Of a stretch of DNA of 64,000 bases, positions 54,691 to 64,000 are shown in pieces; positions within the stretch are counted from its first letter, which is position 1; every line of letters begins with the position of its first letter. Location: positions 4,719,465 through 4,783,464 of the forward strand of contig NZ_CP128187.1 of the NCBI RefSeq assembly GCF_035207705.1, in the 5' to 3' direction. Source of the stretch: Maribacter sp. BPC-D8. GTDB taxonomy: Bacteria > Bacteroidota > Bacteroidia > Flavobacteriales > Flavobacteriaceae. The translations under genes and the position numbers were made by a program. Below the pieces are notes generated by a model that was not told the origin of the DNA, searched no databases, and saw nothing but the letters and a program-made list of their open reading frames with translations.

Positions 54691-55899
54691 GTGTTGAATA
54701 TATTTCAAAATATAAAAGGAGATAAAGCTATTTGGGCCATTGCGGCACTCTTGGCCTTATTTTCATTTCTGCCAGTATATAGTGCCAGTAGTAACTTGGT
54801 GTATGTAGTAGGTAGTGGTACGCCAGTTGGTCATTTGGTAAAACATGCCATACTGTTGTTTTTAGGCTTTGGAATTATTTATGGGGTACATAAAATACCT
54901 ACACACTTCTTTAAGGGGCTTTCAATGATTGCACTGCCTATAGTGTTGGTCTTGCTCATATTCGTATTGGCACAAGGCACCTCAAGTGGTGGTACTAACG
55001 ATAGTCGTTGGATACGCTTACCATTGGTAGGTTTCGGTTTTCAGCCTTCTAACTTGGCAGCAGTAGTATTAATGATATATGTAGCGCGTTATTTCTCAAA
55101 AGTTAGAGATATAAAAATAACATTTAAAGACAGCATATTGCCTTTATGGCTTCCGGTTTTCTTAGTAGTAGCACTTATTTTACCAGCGAACTTTTCAACG
55201 GCAGCAATCGTTTTTTCAATGGTTATGGTATTGTGTTTTTTAGGAGGATATCCTATGAAATACTTATTTGGCATTGTTGGAGCGGGTATGTTGTTTTTGA
55301 CCATGTTCGTATTAACGGCAAAAGCTTTCCCAGATTTATTCCCGAATAGGGTAGATACGTGGATGAGCCGTATAGATAGTTTCTCAAACCCTGAGGATAC
55401 CGAAGGCTCCTATCAAATAGAAAGAGCAAAAATAGCAATAGCTACTGGCGGAGTAATGGGTAAAGGAGCTGGAAAAAGTGTACAGAAGAACTTTTTGCCA
55501 CAGAGTTCATCAGATTTTATCTATGCGATTATAGTGGAAGAATATGGTTTGATAGGAGGATTTATTCTCATGTTATTTTACTTGTTTCTCTTGTTTAGAA
55601 TAGTGGTGGTTGCCAATGGTTGTGCATCGGTCTTTAGTAAGTTATTGGTGCTAGGTGTTGGTTTGCCCATTGTGTTTCAAGCGTTGATCAATATGGCAGT
55701 AGCGGTGGAGTTGTTTCCGGTAACAGGTCAGAACTTACCATTGATCAGTAGTGGAGGTACTTCTAGTTGGATGACCTGTTTGGCGATAGGTATAATTTTA
55801 AGTGCAAGTAATAAAAGTATAGCTCAGGAGAGTGCTTCTGGCAACGATATTGATATGGATGAAACGAACCCTTTAGAGATTTTAAGTGGGCAGTTATAA
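54691..55899 (+). CDS. ftsW: lipid II polymerase FtsW (SEDS family)
   Basis: 402 aa, about ten TM helices; septal peptidoglycan glycosyltransferase working with FtsI. SEDS marks: [36 protein letters not shown], and the C-terminal [16 protein letters not shown] start (54691), with TTG next in frame. The 3' end overlaps murG by 14 bp. Confidence 0.95.
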   Translation: MLNIFQNIKGDKAIWAIAALLALFSFLPVYSASSNLVYVVGSGTPVGHLVKHAILLFLGFGIIYGVHKIPTHFFKGLSMIALPIVLVLLIFVLAQGTSSGGTNDSRWIRLPLVGFGFQPSNLAAVVLMIYVARYFSKVRDIKITFKDSILPLWLPVFLVVALILPANFSTAAIVFSMVMVLCFLGGYPMKYLFGIVGAGMLFLTMFVLTAKAFPDLFPNRVDTWMSRIDSFSNPEDTEGSYQIERAKIAIATGGVMGKGAGKSVQKNFLPQSSSDFIYAIIVEEYGLIGGFILMLFYLFLLFRIVVVANGCASVFSKLLVLGVGLPIVFQALINMAVAVELFPVTGQNLPLISSGGTSSWMTCLAIGIILSASNKSIAQESASGNDIDMDETNPLEILSGQL

Positions 55900-56974
55900 G
55901 TTTATTCTATCAGGAGGAGGTACTGGCGGACATATTTATCCGGCGATAGCCATAGCGAACGAATTGAAAAGGAGACATCCTGATGCAGAATTTTTGTTCG
56001 TTGGTGCGAAGGATAGAATGGAGATGGAGAAAGTACCACAAGCAGGGTACAAAATAGAAGGATTGTGGATTACAGGAATTCAGCGCAAACTGACCCTTAA
56101 AAATCTACTATTTCCAATAAAATTGATAAGTAGTTTAATGAGAGCAAATAGCATCGTATCGAAGTTTAAGCCACACGCCGTAATTGGTACGGGTGGTTTT
56201 GCTAGTGGTCCGTTGTTAAAAATGGCAACCGTAAAAGGAATACCATGTGTGTTGCAAGAACAAAATTCTTTTGCAGGCATTACTAATAAACTATTAAAAG
56301 ATAAAGTGAAGAAAATCTGTGTGGCATATGATGGCATGGAGCGATTTTTTCCGAAAGATAAAATTGTAAAAACAGGTAATCCTGTACGTTCAGATTTGGT
56401 AGAATTGAAAGCTACTAAAGATGAAGCTTTACAGTATTTTGAATTGAAAGCCGATAAGAAAACACTTTTAGTATTAGGTGGAAGTTTAGGGGCAAGACGC
56501 ATCAATCAATTGGTAGCGGATCATTTAGAATATTTTAAAGCATTAGGCTTACAAGTAATATGGCAATGTGGTAAAGGGTATTATGAAACCTACAAATCAC
56601 ATCAGTCAGAGAACATTAAAGTGCATGCTTTTTTAAACTCGATGGATAAAGCTTATGTAGCAGCAGATTTCATTATTTCAAGAGCAGGTGCAGGTGCGGT
56701 ATCAGAATTGTGTTTGGTTGGGAAACCAACATTCTTTATTCCTTCGCCAGTTGTGGCAGAAGATCACCAGACCATGAATGCATTGTCGTTGGTTGGGCAT
56801 GAAGCCGCAATTATGATTAGAGAAAAAGAGCTTGATGCGAAATTTAAAACGGAGTTTGAATCGGTATTTAAATCCGTAGAAAAGCAACAAGAATTATCAA
56901 AGAATATTAAGTCATTGGCGTTACCAAATGCCACTGCTGATATCTGTGATGAAATAGAAAAATTGATAAAATAA
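55886..56974 (+). CDS. murG: lipid II-synthesising glycosyltransferase MurG
   Basis: 362 aa, GT28 family: transfers GlcNAc to lipid I. Donor/acceptor motifs [12 protein letters not shown] at the start, [11 protein letters not shown], and [17 protein letters not shown] in the C-terminal half. GTG start inside ftsW; murC begins 1 bp after its stop. Confidence 0.96.
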   Translation: MGSYKFILSGGGTGGHIYPAIAIANELKRRHPDAEFLFVGAKDRMEMEKVPQAGYKIEGLWITGIQRKLTLKNLLFPIKLISSLMRANSIVSKFKPHAVIGTGGFASGPLLKMATVKGIPCVLQEQNSFAGITNKLLKDKVKKICVAYDGMERFFPKDKIVKTGNPVRSDLVELKATKDEALQYFELKADKKTLLVLGGSLGARRINQLVADHLEYFKALGLQVIWQCGKGYYETYKSHQSENIKVHAFLNSMDKAYVAADFIISRAGAGAVSELCLVGKPTFFIPSPVVAEDHQTMNALSLVGHEAAIMIREKELDAKFKTEFESVFKSVEKQQELSKNIKSLALPNATADICDEIEKLIK

Positions 56975-56975
56975 A

Positions 56976-58331
56976 ATGAACGTAACGCAAATACATAAGG
57001 TGTATTTTATTGGCATAGGGGGCATAGGTATGTCTGCTTTGGCGCGTTATTTTGCGTTTATAAATAAGGCGGTTGCTGGGTATGACAAAACCGAGAGTCC
57101 GCTAACGAAAGAATTGGCAAGTTCAGGTATTGATATTCATTATACAGATGATATTGATGCTGTGCCGCAAGAATATAAGAATGACCCAGAGCATACCTTG
57201 GTAGTGTATACGCCAGCAGTACCTGCTTCTCATTCTGAGTATCAGTATTTTTTAAATAATGGATTCACGATTAAGAAACGTTCAGAGGTACTTGGTTTGA
57301 TAACCAAAGACTCTTTTTGTTTAGCAGTTGCCGGTACGCATGGTAAAACAACAACCTCTAGTATTTTGGCACATTTGTTAAAAGAAACAGGAGTTAAAAT
57401 GACGGCGTTCTTAGGCGGAATTTCAGAAGATTTCAATAGTAATTTCCTGTTAGAAGGAACGGAGTATTCGGTGGTAGAAGCAGATGAATTTGATCGTTCA
57501 TTTATGCAGTTGACACCAAATGTAGCCTGTGTTACGTCAATGGATGCTGATCACCTTGATATTTATGGTGATGCGCAAGAATTGGAAAGAACATTTGTAG
57601 ATTTTACCAGACGCTTAAAACCAGGCGGTAAATTATTTGTTCGAAATGGTTTGCCTTTAGAAGGGTTGACCTATGGTATAGAAGACGATTCGGATTATTG
57701 CATCCGGAACATAAAAATAGAACATGGCACCTACATATTCGATTTGGAGACCCCTGACCTCAAACTAGAAGGGGTTGAATTTAACAAACCTGGGCGACAT
57801 AATTTGTTGAACGGTTTGGTAGCTTTCGCAATGGCGATGCAAGCAGGTTCCCCGCCGCATCGCCTTGCAGAGGCATTAGCAACATTTAAAGGAGTGCAAA
57901 GGCGATTTTCGTATCAGATTAAAAGTGATGATTTCATTTTTATTGATGATTATGCACATCACCCTACTGAAATCAATGCTGTTTTTGAAGCAGTTGCAGA
58001 AATGCATCCGAATAAAAAGGTATTGGCAATTTTTCAGCCGCACTTGTTTTCAAGAACACGTGATTTTGCAGATGAGTTCGCAAAAAGCTTATCGCAATTC
58101 GAGAATATGTTGTTGTTAGATATCTATCCGGCTAGAGAAGAACCACTTGAAGGGGTAACGGCAGAATGGTTGTTGGGTAAGGTGACAAGTAGTAATAAAA
58201 AATTAATTTCAAAAGAACAAATCGTTTCTGAGATAAAAAAACAAGATCCTGAAGTTTTACTAACAATGGGAGCTGGAGATATAGGTTTAGAAGTTGTGAA
58301 AATAAAAAAAGAGATGTCGTATGCAGGTTAA
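56976..58331 (+). CDS. murC: UDP-N-acetylmuramate--L-alanine ligase
   Basis: 451 aa. Adds the first L-Ala. UDP site GIGGIGMSALA; ATP loop AGTHGKTTTSS; EADEFDRSF; and YAHHPTEI. Out of the pathway order but typical for the dcw gene order. Overlaps ftsQ by 11 bp. Confidence 0.96.
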   Translation: MNVTQIHKVYFIGIGGIGMSALARYFAFINKAVAGYDKTESPLTKELASSGIDIHYTDDIDAVPQEYKNDPEHTLVVYTPAVPASHSEYQYFLNNGFTIKKRSEVLGLITKDSFCLAVAGTHGKTTTSSILAHLLKETGVKMTAFLGGISEDFNSNFLLEGTEYSVVEADEFDRSFMQLTPNVACVTSMDADHLDIYGDAQELERTFVDFTRRLKPGGKLFVRNGLPLEGLTYGIEDDSDYCIRNIKIEHGTYIFDLETPDLKLEGVEFNKPGRHNLLNGLVAFAMAMQAGSPPHRLAEALATFKGVQRRFSYQIKSDDFIFIDDYAHHPTEINAVFEAVAEMHPNKKVLAIFQPHLFSRTRDFADEFAKSLSQFENMLLLDIYPAREEPLEGVTAEWLLGKVTSSNKKLISKEQIVSEIKKQDPEVLLTMGAGDIGLEVVKIKKEMSYAG

Positions 58332-59040
58332 TTGGAATTTTATAAAGTTGGCTGCTTTGATTCTGGTAATCATGGGGTTATATGCTTTTTCGAATGAGCG
58401 TAATAGCACCAAGAATGTTACGGGAATGAAGGTAGAATTCGTTGGGGAGCAAAATTTGTACCTCACCGAAGGAACGGTTAATAAATTGTTAATACAAAAT
58501 TACGGTAGCCTTGATAATGTGCCTAAAGAAAATATAGTTTTGAATACTGTAGAAAAGGCCCTTGAGGCCAATGAAATGGTAAAAAGTGCACAAGTCTATC
58601 TAACAATAGATGGTGAGCTGACGTCGAGAATTGTTCAACGTAAGCCAATAGGACGTATTGAGGGGGATTCAAAATTCTATTTGGACGATGAAGGAAAGAG
58701 AATGCCTCTTTCAAATAATCATTCAGCAAGAGTTCCCATTATAACGGGCAATATCAGTGGTAAAAGCCTTGAAGATGTCTATGTCATTTTGGAACATATA
58801 AATATGGACGATTTTTTTCGTGAATCTGTTATTGGTATTCACATTAAAGGAGAAGAAGAATATCAGTTACGATTAAGGCTTAACAATTTTGTTGTGAACA
58901 TAGGCGGTATTGAAGATTTAGAGGCCAAGTTTAGCAATTTTAAGGCATTTTATGCCAAAGCGAACAAGGATGAAACCTTGGAGGATTATGCAGAAGTAAG
59001 TTTAGAATTCAATAACCAGGTGGTGTGCACTAAAATATAA
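58321..59040 (+). CDS. ftsQ: cell division protein FtsQ
   Basis: 239 aa bitopic protein. Short N-terminus with one TM helix (FIKLAALILVIMGLYAF), then a POTRA/FtsQ-like periplasmic domain (FVGEQNLYLTEGTVNKLL; VQRKPIGRIEG, YLDDEGKRMPLS). It links FtsL and the later divisome. Overlaps murC; ftsA follows after 5 bp. Confidence 0.9.
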   Translation: MQVNWNFIKLAALILVIMGLYAFSNERNSTKNVTGMKVEFVGEQNLYLTEGTVNKLLIQNYGSLDNVPKENIVLNTVEKALEANEMVKSAQVYLTIDGELTSRIVQRKPIGRIEGDSKFYLDDEGKRMPLSNNHSARVPIITGNISGKSLEDVYVILEHINMDDFFRESVIGIHIKGEEEYQLRLRLNNFVVNIGGIEDLEAKFSNFKAFYAKANKDETLEDYAEVSLEFNNQVVCTKI

Positions 59041-59045
59041 TTAAA

Positions 59046-60392
59046 ATGGAACAAACTAAATATTCAGTCGGTTTAGACATTGGAACAACGAAAATCGTTG
59101 CCATAATCGGAAAGCAAAACGAGTATGGTAAAATTGAGATTTTGGGTATCGGTAAGTCCAAAAGTTTAGGTGTACACAGAGGTGTGGTAAATAATATTAC
59201 CCAAACGATAAAATCTATTCAGCAGGCGGTTGAAGAGGCAGAAGCAAATTCTGGTCTTAAAATTGGTTCTGTTGTTGTTGGTATCGCCGGTCAGCATATT
59301 AGAAGTTTACAGCACAGCGATTACATTACCAGAAAAGATTCTGAGGAAGTAATCGGTGACGAAGATGTAGACTTACTATGTAATCAAGTGCACAAATTGA
59401 TTATGCTACCGGGTGAAGAGATTATTCATGTTTTACCACAAGAATACAAAGTTGATGGTCAAGCTGAAATACGCGAGCCTGTTGGTATGTATGGAGGTAG
59501 GCTAGAAGCTAACTTTCATGTAGTAGTTGGTCAAGTTGTTTCTATAAAGAATGTAGGTCGTTGCATTAAAAGTGCAGGATTAGATTTAGGAAATATAACA
59601 CTAGAGCCACTAGCGTCATCTGATGCAGTATTAAGTCAAGAAGAAAAAGAAGCAGGTGTAGCACTAATCGATATAGGTGGTGGTACAACTGATCTGGCTA
59701 TTTTTAAAGATGGTATCATTAGACATACGGCAGTAATACCTTTCGGTGGTGGAGTCATTACAGAAGATATTAAAGAAGGATGTTCGATTATAGAAAAACA
59801 GGCAGAGTTGTTGAAAACCAGATTTGGTTCAGCATGGCCGGGAGAGAACAGAGATAACGAAATTGTATCTATACCAGGTTTACGTGGTAGAGAGCCAAAA
59901 GAAATCTCTTTGAAAAATCTTTCTAAAATAATTCATGCACGTGTAGTTGAGATTATCGAGCAAGTATATGTAGAAATCAAAAACTACGGTCACGAAGAAC
60001 AAAAGAAGAAATTGATTGCAGGTATCGTGTTAACAGGTGGTGGAAGCCAACTAAAACATTTAAAGCAATTAGTAGAATATATAACAGGTATGGATACTCG
60101 TATCGGGTACCCTAACGAACACCTAGCAGGCGATTCTGATGAAGAAGTTGCTAGTCCGTTATACGCAACAGCTGTTGGACTTTTAATGAATGCCATTAAA
60201 AATCAGGAGAAGTTGAAATTAACGCAAGAAGAAATTTTACAAGAACAAGAACTTGAGCAGGAAGAAGAAGAGTTGGTATATGCTGAACGAGATACCGAAG
60301 CAGTAGCACGCCCAAACCTGCATAAAGAAAGAAAATCTGTTTTTGATAAGTGGTCTGAAAAATTGAAAGAATTTTTAGATAACGCAGAGTAA
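59046..60392 (+). CDS. ftsA: cell division protein FtsA
   Basis: 448 aa actin-like ATPase that tethers FtsZ to the membrane. Phosphate loops VGLDIGTTKIVAIIG and DIGGGTTDLAIF, adenosine loop GIVLTGGGSQLKHL. The C-terminal amphipathic helix (FDKWSEKLKEFLDNAE) is the probable membrane target sequence. A 43-bp gap to ftsZ. Confidence 0.96.
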   Translation: MEQTKYSVGLDIGTTKIVAIIGKQNEYGKIEILGIGKSKSLGVHRGVVNNITQTIKSIQQAVEEAEANSGLKIGSVVVGIAGQHIRSLQHSDYITRKDSEEVIGDEDVDLLCNQVHKLIMLPGEEIIHVLPQEYKVDGQAEIREPVGMYGGRLEANFHVVVGQVVSIKNVGRCIKSAGLDLGNITLEPLASSDAVLSQEEKEAGVALIDIGGGTTDLAIFKDGIIRHTAVIPFGGGVITEDIKEGCSIIEKQAELLKTRFGSAWPGENRDNEIVSIPGLRGREPKEISLKNLSKIIHARVVEIIEQVYVEIKNYGHEEQKKKLIAGIVLTGGGSQLKHLKQLVEYITGMDTRIGYPNEHLAGDSDEEVASPLYATAVGLLMNAIKNQEKLKLTQEEILQEQELEQEEEELVYAERDTEAVARPNLHKERKSVFDKWSEKLKEFLDNAE

Positions 60393-60435
60393 TAAGCATA
60401 GCACAAGAGAATACATAACCAGTAATAATTAGAAT

Positions 60436-62349
60436 ATGAGTAAGAACAGCGAATTTGATAATATCTCCTTTGATCTACCAAAGAATCAAAGCAACGTTAT
60501 AAAAGTCATTGGTGTAGGTGGCGGTGGTAGCAATGCCATTAATCACATGTTCCAAGCAGGAATTAACGGAGTTGATTTTGTGATCTGTAATACAGATTCT
60601 CAGGCTTTAGACAATAGTCCGGTGCCAAACAAAATACAATTAGGCATTTCATTAACTGAAGGTTTGGGTGCTGGTGCCAATCCTGAAGTAGGTGAACAAG
60701 CTGCCATGGAAAGTATGGAAGAGATTAAAAGTATGTTGGATACAACTACTAAAATGATCTTCATTACTGCAGGTATGGGTGGGGGAACAGGAACTGGTGC
60801 TGCTCCCGTAATTGCCAAGTTTGCAAAAGAAATGGATGTTCTTACTGTTGGTATCGTTACTATGCCGTTTCAATTCGAAGGTAAAATGCGAGTTGAACAA
60901 GCACAACGTGGTATTGAAAAATTACGCAATAATGTCGATTCGCTGATCGTCATTAATAACAATAAATTAAGAGAAGTATACGGAAACCTAGGTTTCAAAG
61001 CTGGTTTCTCTAAAGCTGATGAAGTATTAGCAACTGCTGCTAGAGGTATTGCAGAAGTTATTACACATCACTATACACAAAACATAGATTTACGTGATGC
61101 TAAAACAGTACTATCTAATAGTGGTACTGCTATTATGGGTTCTGCTATTTCATCTGGTTCTGCAAGAGCTAATGAGGCAATCATGAAAGCATTAGATTCT
61201 CCGTTATTGAATGACAACAAAATTCAAGGAGCTAAAAATGTATTGTTATTGATTGTTTCTGGTGCACAAGAAATTACTATCGATGAGATTGGAGAAATCA
61301 ATGATCATATTCAGATTGAGGCAGGATACGGAGCAAACATCATTATGGGTGTTGGTGAAGATGAGAGCTTAGGCGAAGCTATTGCTGTAACGGTAATTGC
61401 TACAGGTTTTAATATTGAGCAACAAGATGATATTGTAAATACTGAGTCAAAGAAGATCATACATACTTTGGAGGAAGGACAACGTGCAGAGGCAATGTTG
61501 TTATCGAACCAAAAAACGGTCCATACTTTAGAAATGGACGATGAGGAAGAGGAGGTAAAACAAGTTAAACCCGTAAAAAAGTATGAGTTCGTTGAGGAAG
61601 AAGATTTTGATTTGATACCTACAACGAACTATATTAAAAATTTCAATGTTTTTTACGAGGAAGTATTAGCGGAGAACGTTTCAGAAGAAGATTTTGTTAT
61701 CGTAGATGCACCTTCATCTTTTAGAGATATTGAAGTAGTTGAACCAGAAGAGATACAAGTTGAAGAAGAAGATGATCAATTTACAGTTGGTTTTGAAAGT
61801 TCATCAAGAGGAGAAGAGGAGAAAGAAAACGTAATCATGTTTGATCTACATGATGAAGTAAAAGATATAGATGTTAATGAAAGCATCGAAATTGTACCAG
61901 TATTAGAGTATAATAAGAATGGTGAAAAACGCTATAGTTTAGATGACTACATGCAGTTAGAAAGTAAGCTGACTGGTGCAAAATCTAAGGCAGAAGAGTT
62001 CGAACCTAAAATTATTGAAGACGAGTTGGTATTCGAGAGAAAAACTGTAGCTCCAAAAAGAGAAGCACACCCAGAGGAACAATTAGATCCAATGGAAACG
62101 CCGATTGAAGAGTTATTGAGAGATAGAGCAGATGAACGTAGAAGAAAATTGAAAGATTTCAATTATAAGTTCAAAAATAACGCGCCTACTAGCTATGACG
62201 AAAAGAAACCGGCATATCAAAGACAAGGTGTTGATTTGAATGAAAGTTCACGAGAAAAGAAGATTTCTAGAACATCGTTGAGTGGAGATAGTAACGATGA
62301 TATACAGTTAAGATCTAATAATTCATTTTTACATGATAATGTAGACTAA
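60436..62349 (+). CDS. ftsZ: cell division protein FtsZ
   Basis: 637 aa. Tubulin-like GTPase forming the division ring. GTP site: GVGGGGSNAINHM, GGGTGTGAAPVIA, and NNKLREVYG. The globular part ends near residue 335; the remaining 300 residues are an acidic linker with glutamate runs and a C-terminal tail (IQLRSNNSFLHDNVD), the long form usual in Bacteroidota. Last gene of the dcw cluster; a terminator follows. Confidence 0.97.
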   Translation: MSKNSEFDNISFDLPKNQSNVIKVIGVGGGGSNAINHMFQAGINGVDFVICNTDSQALDNSPVPNKIQLGISLTEGLGAGANPEVGEQAAMESMEEIKSMLDTTTKMIFITAGMGGGTGTGAAPVIAKFAKEMDVLTVGIVTMPFQFEGKMRVEQAQRGIEKLRNNVDSLIVINNNKLREVYGNLGFKAGFSKADEVLATAARGIAEVITHHYTQNIDLRDAKTVLSNSGTAIMGSAISSGSARANEAIMKALDSPLLNDNKIQGAKNVLLLIVSGAQEITIDEIGEINDHIQIEAGYGANIIMGVGEDESLGEAIAVTVIATGFNIEQQDDIVNTESKKIIHTLEEGQRAEAMLLSNQKTVHTLEMDDEEEEVKQVKPVKKYEFVEEEDFDLIPTTNYIKNFNVFYEEVLAENVSEEDFVIVDAPSSFRDIEVVEPEEIQVEEEDDQFTVGFESSSRGEEEKENVIMFDLHDEVKDIDVNESIEIVPVLEYNKNGEKRYSLDDYMQLESKLTGAKSKAEEFEPKIIEDELVFERKTVAPKREAHPEEQLDPMETPIEELLRDRADERRRKLKDFNYKFKNNAPTSYDEKKPAYQRQGVDLNESSREKKISRTSLSGDSNDDIQLRSNNSFLHDNVD

Positions 62350-62370
62350 TAATAGTCTTATAATATTTTT

Positions 62371-62409
62371 AAACCCGAAAACTAAGTTAGTTTTCGGGTT
62401 TTATTTTTT
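62371..62409 (+). terminator. terminator of the dcw cluster
   Basis: A 13-bp stem AAACCCGAAAACT / AGTTTTCGGGTTT (62371-62383, 62389-62401), 5-nt loop, then a T run. Confidence 0.92.
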
Positions 62410-62417
62410 TATCTTTG
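62410..62417 (+). promoter_or_regulatory. -7 box (TATCTTTG) of the GatB/YqeY-domain gene
   Basis: TATCTTTG matches TAnnTTTG and lies 20 bp before the ATG at 62438, directly after the ftsZ terminator's T run. No -33 element is clear in the T-rich DNA upstream. Confidence 0.55.
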
Positions 62418-62437
62418 CTGACCAAAATAAAGATAAA

Positions 62438-62881
62438 ATGGGACTACAGCAGAGAGTAATGGAGCAGTTGAAATTAGCTATGAAAGCAAAGGATGCTGTA
62501 GCGCTAGAATCACTTAGGGCTATTAAATCTGCTTTATTGGTAGCGAGCACGAGTGGAGGTGGTGAAATAACTGAAGATGATGAGATACAAATAGTACAGA
62601 AGTTAGTAAAACAACGAAAAGATAGTGCTGCTATTTTTATAGAACAAGGAAGACAAGATCTTGCTGATCCAGAATTGGCACAGATTGCGGTAATAGAACA
62701 ATTTTTACCAGAACAACTTACAGAGGAAGAGGTAGAAAAAGTAGTAGTTCAAACTATAGAAGCTACCGGTGCTTCAGGAATGAAGGATATGGGTAAGGTT
62801 ATGGGGATTGTTTCTAAAGAATTAGCCGGTCAAGCAGACGGTAAATTAATATCTACAATCGTAAAAAGTAAATTAGCGTAA
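62438..62881 (+). CDS. GatB/YqeY-domain protein
   Basis: 147 aa. The YqeY family is related to the tRNA-binding tail of GatB (LQQRVMEQLKLAMKAKDAVALESLRAIKSALL; QLVKQRKDSAAIFIEQGRQDLA; GASGMKDMGKVMGIVSKEL). Its role is uncertain; tRNA-linked function is suggested by homology. It has its own promoter after the ftsZ terminator. ATG start. Confidence 0.92.
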   Translation: MGLQQRVMEQLKLAMKAKDAVALESLRAIKSALLVASTSGGGEITEDDEIQIVQKLVKQRKDSAAIFIEQGRQDLADPELAQIAVIEQFLPEQLTEEEVEKVVVQTIEATGASGMKDMGKVMGIVSKELAGQADGKLISTIVKSKLA

Positions 62882-62919
62882 CATAGATTTGTATTAGGGC
62901 ATTTTTAATTTTTAATTTT

Positions 62920-62996
62920 GCTAATTGCTAATTGCTAATTGCTAATTGCTAATTGCTAATTGCTAATTGCTAATTGCTAATTGCTAATTGCTAATT
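62920..62996. repeat. tandem heptamer array, unit GCTAATT, exactly 11 copies (second locus)
   Basis: 77 bp, identical in unit, orientation and copy number to 27549-27625. It lies 38 bp past the YqeY-type stop codon and 21 bp before the tRNA-Arg gene. The left flank (TTTTTAATTTTTAATTTT) differs from the other locus, so only the array is shared. Confidence 0.97.
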
Positions 62997-63017
62997 GAAC
63001 ACTGAATATAAAATAAT

Positions 63018-63091
63018 GGCCTCGTGGCGCAACTGAATAGCGCATCAGATTTCGGCTCTGAGGGTTGGGGGTTTGAATCCCTTCGAGGTCA
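63018..63091 (+). tRNA. tRNA-Arg (anticodon TCG)
   Basis: 74 nt. Acceptor GGCCTCG / CGAGGTC (one G-U), D arm GCGC / GCGC, anticodon stem TCAGA / TCTGA with loop TTTCGGC giving anticodon TCG, T arm GGGGG / CCCTT with loop TTTGAAT (two G-U pairs), discriminator A. CCA is not encoded. It reads CGA codons, and possibly CGG by wobble. Confidence 0.95.
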
Positions 63092-63100
63092 CTAAGTTTT

Positions 63101-63132
63101 AAAGCCACATCTTAAAAGGTGTGGCTTTTTTG
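63101..63132 (+). terminator. terminator after tRNA-Arg
   Basis: Stem AAAGCCACA / TGTGGCTTT with a loop around CTTAAAAGG, followed by a T run. An exact second copy lies at 63479-63510. Confidence 0.9.
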
Positions 63133-63478
63133 TGTTTTAATTCTCATTGTAATAAGGTGAGTTAGTATAACCTATGTATATGGGTAGAGTTTAGGGGAAT
63201 AAGTAGCTAATAATTTAAATTTTATATCATCTTTTATTTAGCCTATTGAAAATGGTGGTAGTATGTACAGACAGTATTGGTAGAACTAGTTTTTAGTAGA
63301 TGTTTTAAACTGATGATTATAGTTGCTGATTAATGATATACCAAGTTCTAATAGCTAGAATTCGATGTGCTATATATGAGTAACAATTTAAACCGATCTT
63401 TTTCTACCTATGTTTTCGCTGTTGTTAGAGTGTAAGTCATAGATAAGCTATACTGTCCTTTCGAGGTCACTAAATTTT

Positions 63479-63510
63479 AAAGCCACATCTTAAAAGGTGT
63501 GGCTTTTTTG
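63479..63510 (+). terminator. second copy of the tRNA terminator
   Basis: Same stem and loop as 63101-63132, now without a gene in front of it. Confidence 0.85.
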
Positions 63511-63810
63511 TGTTTTAATTCTCATTGTAATAAGGTGAGTTGGTATATCCTTTTTATATAGGTAGAGCTTAGTGGTATAAGTGGCTAATAATTTAAATTT
63601 TATGCTATCTATTGTTTCGCATATAGAAAGTGGTGGTAGTATTTGCAGATAGTATTGTTAGAACTGGTTTTATGTAGAGTTTTAAATGGATGATATTATA
63701 CTGCTATATCAAGTTCAAGTAACGAGAATTCGATGTAGTATATATGAGTAACAATAAAAATCAATTTTTTTTCTCCTTATGTTTTTGCTGACGTAAGAGT
63801 ATAGATTTTA

Positions 63811-64000
63811 AAATTGCGATGTTATTATATATTGTTTACACTTTTTTTGGGTCTTAATATGTAATATAATGACTTGGTGAAACTTCTTTTTGAGTATCTA
63901 ATGCTGTTTGAATTTGAGAAACACAAACCAGTTTAATAGTGGAAGGTTGTAATGTGTATTGAGGTAATCAATGTTGTTCAATTTTTATGTGATTTCTGTT
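63811..64000. other. AT-rich end of window without visible gene
   Basis: Together with the duplicated region, 63092-64000 contains no open frame with coding character, and no tRNA other than the one listed. Confidence 0.6.

Larger units (their letters stand above)
63084..63810. repeat. diverged tandem duplication of the tRNA-Arg 3' end and its downstream region (period 378 bp)
   Basis: CGAGGTCACTAA at 63084 recurs at 63462. The terminators are identical, and the following GTGTTTTAATTCTCATTG, GCTAATAATTTAAATTTTAT, GGTGGTAGTAT and ATATATGAGTAACAA segments recur in the same order with many substitutions between. The second unit has no tRNA body, only its last bases. There is no third copy at 63840. 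Confidence 0.88.

Noticed and set aside
63457..63470. A second tRNA-Arg gene
   Set aside because: Only the last bases of the acceptor and T arm are present; D arm, anticodon arm and 5' acceptor strand are missing.

Overview
The window is chromosomal DNA of a marine-type Bacteroidota, almost certainly family Flavobacteriaceae. The evidence is low GC, gliding genes gldB-gldC, a DnaG primase without zinc cysteines, many signal peptides and 'SC' lipoboxes typical of the group, TAnnTTTG promoter boxes, a DAHP synthase-chorismate mutase fusion, and abundant intergenic palindromes and low-complexity arrays. The genus cannot be fixed from sequence alone; a Maribacter/Zobellia-like genus would fit.

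Layout. (1) 1-16.6 kb, plus strand, core metabolism and translation: the end of tyrA, aroG/chorismate mutase, an OmpA-type outer-membrane protein, one minus-strand secreted protein, rsgA-dtd, three consecutive DUF3857/transglutaminase-fold genes, a MazG-like pyrophosphohydrolase, aroA, queA and rlmN. Most of the chorismate to Phe/Tyr branch lies here. (2) 16.6-17.2 kb: a gap filled by an AAAAGCC heptamer array. (3) 17.2-26.2 kb: a polyprenyl synthase, an ECF sigma factor with a probable anti-sigma gene, dnaG, an orphan response regulator with a Glu in place of the phospho-Asp, nadE, gldB (frameshifted in an A8 run) and gldC. (4) 26.2-43.6 kb, almost entirely minus strand: an accessory region of small lipoproteins, membrane proteins, a truncated globin, a cupin, a DoxX-like gene broken by a one-base deletion, an MtfA-like peptidase, an M23 peptidase and a TlpA thioredoxin. 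It ends in a cluster of nucleic-acid-associated genes: WGR-DNA ligase, NERD protein, PLD-fold nuclease and a large P-loop ATPase with zinc ribbon and winged helix. An attC-like folded repeat and three copies of a 3'-end module lie among them. (5) 44.1-45.3 kb: a dense field of palindromic repeat families that also occurs at 27.0-27.5 kb. (6) 45.3-62.4 kb: engB and an alpha/beta hydrolase on the minus strand, then a complete Bacteroidota dcw cluster on the plus strand (mraZ, rsmH, ftsL, ftsI, murE, mraY, murD, ftsW, murG, murC, ftsQ, ftsA, ftsZ; no murF or ddl) with a strong MraZ-type operator of 10-bp-spaced GTG(G) repeats. (7) 62.4-64 kb: a YqeY-type protein, an 11-copy GCTAATT array, tRNA-Arg(TCG), and a diverged 378-bp tandem duplication that copies the tRNA 3' end and its terminator.

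The items most worth a second look are the 37.5-43.6 kb nuclease/ligase/ATPase cluster (a possible undescribed DNA-repair or defence island; this is inference), the two homopolymer frameshifts, the matched 11-copy heptamer arrays 35 kb apart, the nested-palindrome family, the tRNA tail duplication and several proteins with altered key residues. No CRISPR array, IS transposase, integrase or prophage was seen.
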